Of a DNA stretch of 64,000 bases, positions 27,030-35,352 are shown in pieces. The stretch covers positions 1 through 64,000 of the forward strand of contig CAZSYU010000004.1 in the NCBI GenBank assembly GCA_964611345.1. The letters run 5' to 3'. Below the pieces are notes generated by a model. It did no database searches, was not told the origin of the DNA, and saw only the letters and a program-made list of their open reading frames with translations. The stretch is from JALZVT01 sp964611345 (lineage in GTDB: Bacteria; Pseudomonadota; Gammaproteobacteria; Pseudomonadales; Azotimanducaceae). Every line of letters begins with the position of its first letter. Within the stretch, counting starts at the first letter, position 1. Both the position numbers and the translations under genes were made by a program.

Positions 27030-29305
27030 CCATCCACTCCAACAGACCGACGCTCAGTAGCTGCCGCAGCAATAAAATCTACCGCGCGCTTCTGCAGATC
27101 AAAAATATCAGCATGCTCACCATACTGCAGTCCATTCGCAGAAAATTCTGCCAATCGCGACCTGTCATCCAGCAGCTCGACTAACCGGGCCACGTAATCA
27201 TCCTGCGAGAAAGGTTCGGGCAACAGCTCACCACCCTGCGCCAGAGTTACATGATTTGCGTAGCCGCACACCTCACTCGCCAGCACTGGCAGACCATTGA
27301 TCAGGGCCTCAAGCAAAACAATACCGCCGCTTTCAGAATAAGCGGGGTGCAGCAGTAAATCGGCCGCTTGCAGAAACCTCGGCACATCATCTCGGCCACC
27401 CAAAAAGACCACGGCGTCAGTGATTTCGAGACGTTGCGCCAGCCGCTGGTAGAGCGCCGGATCGTCCTGTCCAACTACCAGCAAGCGCACGGTGGTCTGC
27501 AGACGCGCAGGCAATGCCGCCAGCGCCTCTAATGTTCTATCGAGCCCTTTGGTAGCAAACCCCGACCCAATAGCCAGCAACAGGCACTGCCTTGCGCCGG
27601 ACAAAAACTCCTCACGCACCGCGCTACGAGCGTCATTAGGATCAGGATCTGGTAACCGATCCCGCCCTACACCTGGCGGTAACACCGTCATACGTTGAGC
27701 ACTCGTGCCATAAAACCGGGCGAAGTCCTCGCGCTGCCGTTCTGTCAACAGCAGGGTTTGCGTAGCACTGGGCTCCGCGAACACGGCTCGCTCAGCGTTG
27801 GCAAAAAATCGGTAGCGAGGGGTATGCCGATAAAGACTGCTACGCATCGACTGCGCCTTGGCTTCGAAGCAGGCATCCGCGGCAAAATAGACGTCGAGGC
27901 CCGGCATTTTATTAAAACCCACAACCAGCGCAGGCTGCACACGCTGCAACTCATGACCTACCCACTCGATGTAGTACTTGTAGCGCACGTGGTTCGTAAG
28001 ACCACGATCCGGCACAAGCACGATATCAAAGTCTGCCGGTACCGCACCTTCCCAGCCAAGCGTATACACACGGACGGCAAAGCCCTGTTCTGCACAGCCC
28101 TGGGCAATACGCAAAAAGTCGCGCTGCAAGCCACCAAAAGGAAAGTACTTGAACAAACAGAATGCAATGACGCCGTTTCTCTGGCGTTGCGCGAACTTTT
28201 CCAACAGGTTCGCCGCCGTGGGCACCAGAGCGAATATTTCCGCTTCATCCGCAACCCGCCCTGCAGCCACCCCGGTAGCTGCAAGGTCGTCGTCAAACAG
28301 CATGGAATGCAAGGCGGCATCAAGATTCGCCTGCTCGAATGGTTCAGGCACTACTCGCCCGGCGTTAAAACGCTCTACCCAGACTGCGTAGCCACAGTTA
28401 GCCGTGGTTAGCACTGGCAGCGCTGCAACCATCGACTCTAGTATTACGGTGCCGGTGTTTTCATCATACGCGGGCAGCAATAACAGATCTGCAGCAAAGA
28501 AAAATCGTGGGACGTCGTCCCTGCCAGAGAAAAAGCGTACGCGATGAGCCACACCCAGCCGCTTGGCCATGCGCTCGAAGGGATCAAAGTTGTCCGCTCC
28601 CAGTACAAACAGCCAAGTCTTAGTTAACTGCTCGCTCGATAAGCTGGCCAGACTTCGCAGCGCACGGTCCAAACCCTTTTTCCTAAAGCCAGAACCAACA
28701 AACAGCAACAGACTTTCATCGCTGGGCACCGAGAATTCAGCGCGTAGTTCTGCGCCTATCTCGGTCGCGTTGGCAGGCGCTATCCGACTCGGATCGATAC
28801 CCGGCGGCAAGGCATGCAGACGCTCGTTAGGCGTGCGGTAGTAACGTTGAAACAACGGTGTTTGCAGATCTGAGATGGTTAAGATCTGGGTTGCACCCAG
28901 TCGCCGAAATACCGCGCGCTCGGTAGCCGCAAAAAATCGATAGCGCGGCATCTGTCGATACCACCAGCCGCGCTGTGTACGCGCCTTCTCCTCATAGCAC
29001 GAATCGCCGGCAAAGTAGGCGTCAAGCCCGGTCATCTTATTCAGACCAAAAACCAACTGCACAGGATGCCCATTGAGATGCTGCTGCACCCATTGCTGGT
29101 AACGCTCATACAAGGTGTGCCGCGTTACTCCTTTCACCGGCACCTGCACAAACTCAATCCAGTCGGGTAGCACGCCGTCCCACGTGAGCGCATAAAACCG
29201 AACCCGATGACCCTTGGCAACCAATGCCTCGGCAATCCGATAACCGTCGCGCTGAATACCCCCAAACGGGAAGTACTTGTAGAGGCAAAACGCAAACTGC
29301 ATCAA
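27026..29305 (-). CDS. waaG: Tandem fusion of two WaaG-type LPS core glucosyltransferases
   Basis: A 759-residue protein made of two complete WaaG-like GT4 glycosyltransferases joined head to tail. Module 1 (about 1-376) starts FAFCLYKYFPFGGIQRD and has the EX7E pair E282/E290. Module 2 (about 377-759) starts IAFCLFKYFPFGGLQRD and has E658/E666. Both contain FGLNKM/FNKMPGLD, the PRYRFFA block, a LPPGI/LPPGV turn and the GRDDVPRF block. A normal WaaG is about 373 residues. No stop, frameshift or internal ATG occurs at the junction. WaaG adds the first outer-core hexose to heptose II; the second module may add another sugar (inference). It overlaps both neighbours by 4 bp. Confidence 0.92.
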   Translation of the reverse strand: MMQFAFCLYKYFPFGGIQRDGYRIAEALVAKGHRVRFYALTWDGVLPDWIEFVQVPVKGVTRHTLYERYQQWVQQHLNGHPVQLVFGLNKMTGLDAYFAGDSCYEEKARTQRGWWYRQMPRYRFFAATERAVFRRLGATQILTISDLQTPLFQRYYRTPNERLHALPPGIDPSRIAPANATEIGAELRAEFSVPSDESLLLFVGSGFRKKGLDRALRSLASLSSEQLTKTWLFVLGADNFDPFERMAKRLGVAHRVRFFSGRDDVPRFFFAADLLLLPAYDENTGTVILESMVAALPVLTTANCGYAVWVERFNAGRVVPEPFEQANLDAALHSMLFDDDLAATGVAAGRVADEAEIFALVPTAANLLEKFAQRQRNGVIAFCLFKYFPFGGLQRDFLRIAQGCAEQGFAVRVYTLGWEGAVPADFDIVLVPDRGLTNHVRYKYYIEWVGHELQRVQPALVVGFNKMPGLDVYFAADACFEAKAQSMRSSLYRHTPRYRFFANAERAVFAEPSATQTLLLTERQREDFARFYGTSAQRMTVLPPGVGRDRLPDPDPNDARSAVREEFLSGARQCLLLAIGSGFATKGLDRTLEALAALPARLQTTVRLLVVGQDDPALYQRLAQRLEITDAVVFLGGRDDVPRFLQAADLLLHPAYSESGGIVLLEALINGLPVLASEVCGYANHVTLAQGGELLPEPFSQDDYVARLVELLDDRSRLAEFSANGLQYGEHADIFDLQKRAVDFIAAAATERRSVGVDG

Positions 29306-30348
29306 GGTGACGCCTTGGCAAGCAGGTCAGCTGCAGCGGCCGCTACGCGATCAGGGTCTAGCTCCGCGTAACATGCAGGCACTACGGGTGAGCCTGCCAA
29401 CAACTGTTGAGGGCCGGTGTAACTACACTCGCGACGCAAGCACGGTGCGCAGGCAAAGCCACTCGCAAGATTAATCGCGTTAGGGCCACGCGCACCAGTT
29501 CGCACCTCGTTAGTTGATCCATACAAGCCTACAACCGGCCGACCAAGCACCGCTGCGAGATGTGTCAGGCCGCTATCTACACCAATAACAAGACGTGCAG
29601 AGCGTATCTGCTCATAGGCTGATAACAACGAACCTGGCGCCTGGGCAGAGACATTCGCCTGCGCACCCGCCAACTGCTGAGCGAACTCATGCTCTTTTGC
29701 GCTGCCCGATAAGATGACTAGCTGATGATTTGCCGCCAGCAAATTCTCGATCACGCCACGCCAGACAACTTCCGGCAACTCTTTGCTTGGCCAGGTCGTG
29801 CCGTGAACCAACACCGTCGCCGCTGACCGCATCGCCTCGGGAGACGCGGACAATCTGGTCTGCGCAGGCTCAGCAAGATCAATGCTGTAACCCAATGACT
29901 GAGCAAACAACTCGCGGAGTCGATCGATTGCATGCAGGTCCCAACTCACTTGCGCTGCTCGATTGTAAAAAAAACTGGCCGCACCTTCCCGCGCCGACTT
30001 GCGAGCAAGCCCCATTCGCACAGGCGCGCCCGTCGCTCTGGTAATAAATGCACTCTTGAGCAAACCCTGAGCATCCAGCACCTGCTCGTAGTTCAAGGCC
30101 CGTAGCTCACGTATAAAGTGCGAAAGCGCTGGCAAACCCGTCGCGAGCTGCTTGCGCCAACGGCGTAAACCAAACGGGATCACGCGATCTACCGCTGGAT
30201 GTTGCGCCGCAAGGTCTGCAAAAGCTTCTTCTACCACCCAATCAAATCGATGCCCTACCTGCATGGCGTCGCTGAGCGCAGGAAAGCTGTGAACCACATC
30301 TCCCATCGAACTCAGCTTTACCAACAAAACGTTACTGGCCATATTCAA
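29302..30348 (-). CDS. waaC: LPS heptosyltransferase I
   Basis: A GT9 heptosyltransferase that adds the first L,D-heptose to Kdo. It has 348 residues. The N-terminus VLLVKLSSMGDVVHSFPAL and FDWVVEEAFADL are characteristic of WaaC. The donor-binding C-terminal half has VLVHGTTWPSKELP, VIGVDSGLTHLAAVLGRP and VGLYGSTNEVRTG. Four-base ATGA overlaps with waaF upstream and waaG downstream point to one translationally coupled operon. Confidence 0.95.
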   Translation of the reverse strand: MNMASNVLLVKLSSMGDVVHSFPALSDAMQVGHRFDWVVEEAFADLAAQHPAVDRVIPFGLRRWRKQLATGLPALSHFIRELRALNYEQVLDAQGLLKSAFITRATGAPVRMGLARKSAREGAASFFYNRAAQVSWDLHAIDRLRELFAQSLGYSIDLAEPAQTRLSASPEAMRSAATVLVHGTTWPSKELPEVVWRGVIENLLAANHQLVILSGSAKEHEFAQQLAGAQANVSAQAPGSLLSAYEQIRSARLVIGVDSGLTHLAAVLGRPVVGLYGSTNEVRTGARGPNAINLASGFACAPCLRRECSYTGPQQLLAGSPVVPACYAELDPDRVAAAAADLLAKASP

Positions 30349-31424
30349 AGTAGCCCAAGATTACCCAGCGCAGCTTCTACCTGTTGCGGCGTGAGTAAAC
30401 GCAAACAATCACCATGGCCAAACTGACATTCGCGTTCAAAACAGGGCTGACAAGCAAGCTTATTAGCGCCGTCGTCTAACGTTACCAGCGTAAGTGCGAT
30501 CGCATCTTTGTGCAGCGGCGGCGTAAAACCAGGCGATGTTGAACCATAAAGGGCAATGGCAGGTGTATTGACCGCACTGGCCAGGTGCATCAAGCCAGAG
30601 TCGTTACACACCACCGCGACCGCGGCAGCCAACAGATCCACCGCGTCAGTTAACATGGTTTGGCCAGCCAGGTTCACCAGGACATTGTCAGGCAGCGCTT
30701 GTGAGTGGGCTCGCACTGACTGGGCAATTGCTGAGCATACAGGCGCATCCGCTGGTCCTCCCAACAGCCACACCTGTCGCCCTGCGGTCACCAAGCTCGC
30801 CGCTACGCTTGCAAAGTGTTCCGCGGGCCAACGCTTCGCCTGACCAAACTCAGCGCCCGGACAAAGCGCCACCGCACCACCCATGGTGTCAAGTTTGAAG
30901 GAGTTGAGTAACTCTTGTTGGCGCTGGCCATCTATCTGCAACAGCGGATTGGGATGAGGCGTGGCTAACGCACTCTCCTGCCCAGAGCTGGTGTAACGAG
31001 CAATGTCCTGTAAAGCCATAAAACGCTCAATCATCAACGGCAAACGCTCACTCGGCAGGTGCTGCGTATCGTTGAGCAATCCCCACCGCGCCTCACCTAA
31101 CCAACCGCTGCGACGCGGTATACGCGCAAAAAACGGCACCAGCGCCGACTTCCAACTGTTTGGCAACACGTAGCAGCGCGCAAAACCATGCCGGGCAAGC
31201 GCGCGTCCCACGCGCCAGCGTTTGCCCAGGCCAAACTCACCATGGCCAATATCCAGAGTATGTACCTGTGCAACCTCGGCCATGCGCGTCCCAATTGGGG
31301 CGGTAGCGGGCGGTGCAAGCAGGTGAATTGGCGCATCAGGTTCAGCCCGGTGAATGCCCTGCACAAGACAGTGGGCCATAACCATGTCGCCGATCCACGC
31401 CGGAGCGACAACGAGGCTGCTCAT
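30345..31424 (-). CDS. waaF: LPS heptosyltransferase II
   Basis: A GT9 heptosyltransferase that adds the second heptose. It has 359 residues and begins LVVAPAWIGDMVMAHCLV, the WaaF signature. YVLPNSWKSALVPFFA, ALCPGAEFGQAKRWP and VCNDSGLMHLASAVNTP follow, and ALYGSTSPGFTPPL marks the donor site. It starts 10 bp after ilvE and overlaps waaC by 4 bp. This matches the Pseudomonas order ilvE-waaF-waaC. Confidence 0.95.
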   Translation of the reverse strand: MSSLVVAPAWIGDMVMAHCLVQGIHRAEPDAPIHLLAPPATAPIGTRMAEVAQVHTLDIGHGEFGLGKRWRVGRALARHGFARCYVLPNSWKSALVPFFARIPRRSGWLGEARWGLLNDTQHLPSERLPLMIERFMALQDIARYTSSGQESALATPHPNPLLQIDGQRQQELLNSFKLDTMGGAVALCPGAEFGQAKRWPAEHFASVAASLVTAGRQVWLLGGPADAPVCSAIAQSVRAHSQALPDNVLVNLAGQTMLTDAVDLLAAAVAVVCNDSGLMHLASAVNTPAIALYGSTSPGFTPPLHKDAIALTLVTLDDGANKLACQPCFERECQFGHGDCLRLLTPQQVEAALGNLGLL

Positions 31425-31434
31425 TCAGTCTGCT

Positions 31435-32367
31435 CTAAACGGCAGCGTGCCATTCGGGATGCTCCGCCGTGTTGCCCCGCACCTGATCAAAATACCCGGT
31501 TTGCAGTTTTTCAGTGATCGGTCCGCGACTACCGTTGCCTATCATTCGCCCGTCCACTTGCCGCACAGGCAGCACTTCGGCAGCAGTTCCGGTTAAAAAC
31601 ACCTCATCAGCGATGTACACCTCGTCGCGCGTGATACGTCGTTCCTTTATAGGCATACCCATCTCGCGGGCCATCGTCATGACAGTATCGCGTGTGATGC
31701 CAGCCAAACAGCTGGTCAATTCGGGCGTGTGTAGCACACCGTTCGTGATCAGGAAAATATTCTCGCCGCTTCCCTCTGCAACGTAACCTTCGTTGTCTAG
31801 CAGCATGGCCTCATCAACACCGGCATCGATCGCCTCACGCAGCGCAAGTATGGAGTTGATGTAATTACCATTGGCCTTCGCCTTGCACATAGTTATGTTC
31901 ACATGATGCCGTGTGTAGGAGGAGGTCTGCATGCGAATACCCTGGTCTACGGCTTCGGGCGACATGTACGAAGGCCAGGGCCAGGCAGCAACCATGACAT
32001 TCACCGACAGGCCTTCAGCACGAAGACCCATACCTTCAGAACCCAAAAATGCCATGGGGCGCAGATAGCCTTCCTCGAGTGAGTTCGCCCGCAATACCTC
32101 AATATGTGCAGCGTTGATTTGCTCGGGTGTGTACGGCATATCCAAGCGTAGAATCTTGGCCGAGTTGAACAGTCGCGCAGTGTGATCGGCGAGCCGGAAC
32201 ACTTCTGTACCACGGGTTGTCTTGTAGGCACGCACGCCCTCAAACACCCCAACGCCGTAATGGAAGGTATGAGTTAAAACATGCACCTTGGCATCGCGCC
32301 AGGCAATCAGTTCGCCATTAATCCAGATGTGTCCATCACGATCCGCCAGATTGTCTACTACGGTCAT
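31435..32367 (-). CDS. ilvE: Branched-chain amino acid aminotransferase
   Basis: A PLP fold type IV aminotransferase of 310 residues for the last step of Leu, Ile and Val synthesis. Landmarks are HTFHYGVGVFEGVRAY, CKAKANGNYINSILA with the PLP-binding Lys, DEAMLLDNEGYVAEGSGENIFL and the phosphate-binding FLTGTAAEVLPV. It starts at ATG 32365-32367, 54 bp after glnE. The 54-bp leader contains three copies of a CTAT tetranucleotide at 32389-32400. It heads the LPS core operon, as in Pseudomonas. Confidence 0.96.
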   Translation of the reverse strand: MTVVDNLADRDGHIWINGELIAWRDAKVHVLTHTFHYGVGVFEGVRAYKTTRGTEVFRLADHTARLFNSAKILRLDMPYTPEQINAAHIEVLRANSLEEGYLRPMAFLGSEGMGLRAEGLSVNVMVAAWPWPSYMSPEAVDQGIRMQTSSYTRHHVNITMCKAKANGNYINSILALREAIDAGVDEAMLLDNEGYVAEGSGENIFLITNGVLHTPELTSCLAGITRDTVMTMAREMGMPIKERRITRDEVYIADEVFLTGTAAEVLPVRQVDGRMIGNGSRGPITEKLQTGYFDQVRGNTAEHPEWHAAV

Positions 32368-32421
32368 TGTGTTCGCTGTTCTCTCTTTCTATCTATCTAT
32401 ACATCTATTTGGTTTGGCTAG

Positions 32422-35331
32422 TCAGGCGATGGTCTCGGGCGTCTGACCCTGAATCATCAACGCCTGCCAAAGCCGCGCCACCCGTTCGCGCCGCCGCTCT
32501 ATATCATGAGCATCCGGTACCACTACCGCGCTACTAACTGGCCCACCCTCGGCCTCAGTGTGGGACGAGACACCCCAGCCTATCACCAGTAGTTGGCCGC
32601 TATGACGCAGCGCGGCGTAGTCTGCAATAAGTTGCTGCGCGATGTTTTTTCCAAGCACTCCACTATCGCTCGCCTGTTCGAGAATGCGCGCATTGTCCGG
32701 AAAATCGAGCAGCGACGGATACTCGGCGGCCCAGCCGAGCACAAGGTATTGCACCATAAATTCAATATCCACGATACCGCCGGGCCCGTGCTTTATTCTG
32801 CCGCCGGGCTCGGTCGCCGAAATGCTGTCCCGCATGCGCTCGCGCATCGCAACTATCTGCGCCCTAACCTCATCGCGATCTCGCCGGGCCACCAAAATCT
32901 GGCGCCGCAGTGACGAAAACGCCGCCGCGAGCTGGGTGCAGCCGGCCACGGGACGAGCACGCACCAACGCCTGATGCTCCCACAGCCAGGCGGAGTCTTT
33001 TTGATAGTTGGCAAAGCCATTGAGCGAACTCACCATGGTGCCATCCCGGCCCGCAGGTCGAAGTCGGATATCGACCTCGTAGAGTTGGCCAAAATAGGTG
33101 TGAACCGCCAAATAATTTAATACTCGCCGGGCAAGCTGGTGGAGCACCCGGTGCTCGGCAAGATTCCAGTCATGCACCAGCACCACATCCAGATCAGACC
33201 CCACACCGAGTTCAAACCCTCCGAGTTTGCCATAGCCAAGTACAGTGAAGTCATGCAACTGCGCATCAGGCGTCGGTGCCACCGCGCGCCAGGCCCAGCT
33301 CACCACCACATTAATCACGCTTTCGGCCAGACAGGTCAAATAATCAGCCAACTGCATTACCGTGAGATCACCACGCGCCAATGCAAGCGCAGCCCGGAAC
33401 TGATGTTGACTCTTATATTGAGCAAGTAGATCAAAGTGTTGTTGCTGTAGATCATCGGCAACCTTGGCCGGCAATAGTACGGCCAATTCAGTACGCAGGT
33501 CGGTTTGCAATTGCGAATACATTTCTTCCTGGGAATAAACTGCATCCGCGAGTGCACGCAAGCTAACGCGTTGAAACAACTCTTCAAGCAACGCAGGGTG
33601 CTTGGCCAATAGGGCAGTAAAGTAGTTACCTTGTAACGCGAGCCGTGCAAGCTCGCTGCGCACACCCTCGTTCTCACTCAACAACACCAGATAGGCGGAG
33701 CGGCGTAAGACATTCTTTAACAATGCCTCCAGCCGCAGGAGCGCCTCGTCCACTGGAGCGGTTGTTCCAGCAGCTCTCAGCAAGTCGTCGAGCAATCTGG
33801 GTAGCAGAGTGTCTATCCGTTCAAGCACTATGCCTTCAGGATTGCGTTGTGCTGCCGCGCGGAGATCGAGCAACACTTGCAGTGATCGTCCCGGGACCGT
33901 TTCAAGAAAGCCCACTACCCCAGCAGGTCGGTCATCGCCTTCGCTGATGGCGCGCCACAAGACAACGCCATCGTCGAGAATCTCAGCGGCGTCAGCATCA
34001 TCAGCGCTCGACCCAGCTTCGGTTGCTGGTTGTGCCTCGAGCCACTTCGCCACACACTCAAGCACACTGGTTCGCGCGGCACCAAGCTGCGCTTCGAACG
34101 TAGCATAGCTGTCAAAACGCAATGCAATGGCAAGATGTTCACGCTCGACAGGCTGCTGTGGCAACAAATGTGTTTGCTCGTCACGAAAGGCCTGCAGACA
34201 GTGTTCTGTATTGCGAAACAGCTCATAGGCGTGCCACAGCTGATCTCGGTCTTGGACTTCGAGTAACTGCTCATCTACCAACGCTTCAAGAGCGCGGGCC
34301 AGCGAGTTAGTTCGCAAGCTCGCCACGCGACCACCCCAGATCATCTGCAACATCTGGACCAGAAACTCGATATCACGGATACCGCCAGCGCCCAACTTTA
34401 CGTTATCACTGTGGCTGCTCTGATCGCGCCGAATCAGCGCCCGCATCTCCCGCATGGCATCAATGGCGGCAAAATCCAGATAGCGTCGATAAACAAAAGG
34501 CCGCAAACGCTCGAGCAGTTCAGCCCCGGCCGCAACATTGCCTGCACAGGCTCGCGCCTTGATGAACGCGTAGCGCTCCCAGTCACGACCACTGGTTTCA
34601 AAATAGCGTTCCATCGCGGCAAAGGATTGCACAACGGGACCACTGTCACCGTAGGGACGCAGGCGCAGATCGATGCGAAAACCAAATCCATCGCCGGTCG
34701 TCTCGCCCAGCGCTTTCAGGAGCAGCTGTACAAGCGTCACAAAGAACTGCTGGTTGGTTTTTCCCGTAATCGAAGTTTTTCCCGACTCAGGATAAGCGCA
34801 GATCAGATCGATATCGCTGGAGAGATTAAGCTCAACACCCCCCAGCTTGCCAAGAGCAAACACTACAAGCTGTTGCTTTTCGCCGGTTTCGCTTACGGGT
34901 TCGCCTTCAATGCGCACGAGCGCTGCCTGGCACCAATCAAGTGCGGCACCCAATAGCTCATCTGCCATCGTCGAAAGCGCCACAACAGTTTCGTTAAGCG
35001 TTGCGCGACCCGCAAGCTGACGCCAAACAACCGTGCGCTGCAACTCATATCGCAGCAACCGTAGTGCCCTTTGAAAATCGGCCATGTTGACGCGCTGCGC
35101 ATCCGTCGGCGTAAACTCTTGTCGAAGCTGTGCAATTCTTGCACATACAAGCTCTGGAGTTAGCGCGGTTGTATAAGCGCGCTCGTCGAGATAGACCTGG
35201 AAACCTGAAGGGTCGCGCTGGGCGAGGCGGCAAAGAAACTCGGAGAGACCCAACGTGCGACGCTGCTCATCATCGTGGGCTATAACCCCTGCACGCTCGA
35301 GCGCCTGCTCGCAATGCTCGTGAAAGCTCAC
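32422..35331 (-). CDS. glnE: Bifunctional glutamine synthetase adenylyltransferase/deadenylylase
   Basis: A large 969-residue enzyme that adds AMP to and removes it from glutamine synthetase in response to PII. It has two nucleotidyltransferase domains: the first with GKLGGVELNLSSDIDLICAY, the second with GYGKLGGFELGVGSDLDVVL. Each is followed by an HD-like helical region, including GAGGIRDIEFLVQMLQ and GPGGIVDIEFMVQYLV. The length fits the family (945-985). The start is GTG. It lies between the orphan ATPase gene (21 bp upstream) and ilvE (54 bp downstream), probably in one leftward transcript. Confidence 0.95.
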   Translation of the reverse strand: MSFHEHCEQALERAGVIAHDDEQRRTLGLSEFLCRLAQRDPSGFQVYLDERAYTTALTPELVCARIAQLRQEFTPTDAQRVNMADFQRALRLLRYELQRTVVWRQLAGRATLNETVVALSTMADELLGAALDWCQAALVRIEGEPVSETGEKQQLVVFALGKLGGVELNLSSDIDLICAYPESGKTSITGKTNQQFFVTLVQLLLKALGETTGDGFGFRIDLRLRPYGDSGPVVQSFAAMERYFETSGRDWERYAFIKARACAGNVAAGAELLERLRPFVYRRYLDFAAIDAMREMRALIRRDQSSHSDNVKLGAGGIRDIEFLVQMLQMIWGGRVASLRTNSLARALEALVDEQLLEVQDRDQLWHAYELFRNTEHCLQAFRDEQTHLLPQQPVEREHLAIALRFDSYATFEAQLGAARTSVLECVAKWLEAQPATEAGSSADDADAAEILDDGVVLWRAISEGDDRPAGVVGFLETVPGRSLQVLLDLRAAAQRNPEGIVLERIDTLLPRLLDDLLRAAGTTAPVDEALLRLEALLKNVLRRSAYLVLLSENEGVRSELARLALQGNYFTALLAKHPALLEELFQRVSLRALADAVYSQEEMYSQLQTDLRTELAVLLPAKVADDLQQQHFDLLAQYKSQHQFRAALALARGDLTVMQLADYLTCLAESVINVVVSWAWRAVAPTPDAQLHDFTVLGYGKLGGFELGVGSDLDVVLVHDWNLAEHRVLHQLARRVLNYLAVHTYFGQLYEVDIRLRPAGRDGTMVSSLNGFANYQKDSAWLWEHQALVRARPVAGCTQLAAAFSSLRRQILVARRDRDEVRAQIVAMRERMRDSISATEPGGRIKHGPGGIVDIEFMVQYLVLGWAAEYPSLLDFPDNARILEQASDSGVLGKNIAQQLIADYAALRHSGQLLVIGWGVSSHTEAEGGPVSSAVVVPDAHDIERRRERVARLWQALMIQGQTPETIA

Positions 35332-35352
35332 GCGAGCAAATTCAATTGGCGA

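Noticed and set aside
27026..29305. WaaG fusion as a sequencing or frameshift artefact
   Set aside because: Both halves are in the same continuous frame with intact motifs and codon pattern, and the protein fits neatly between 4-bp ATGA/GTGA overlaps on both sides.
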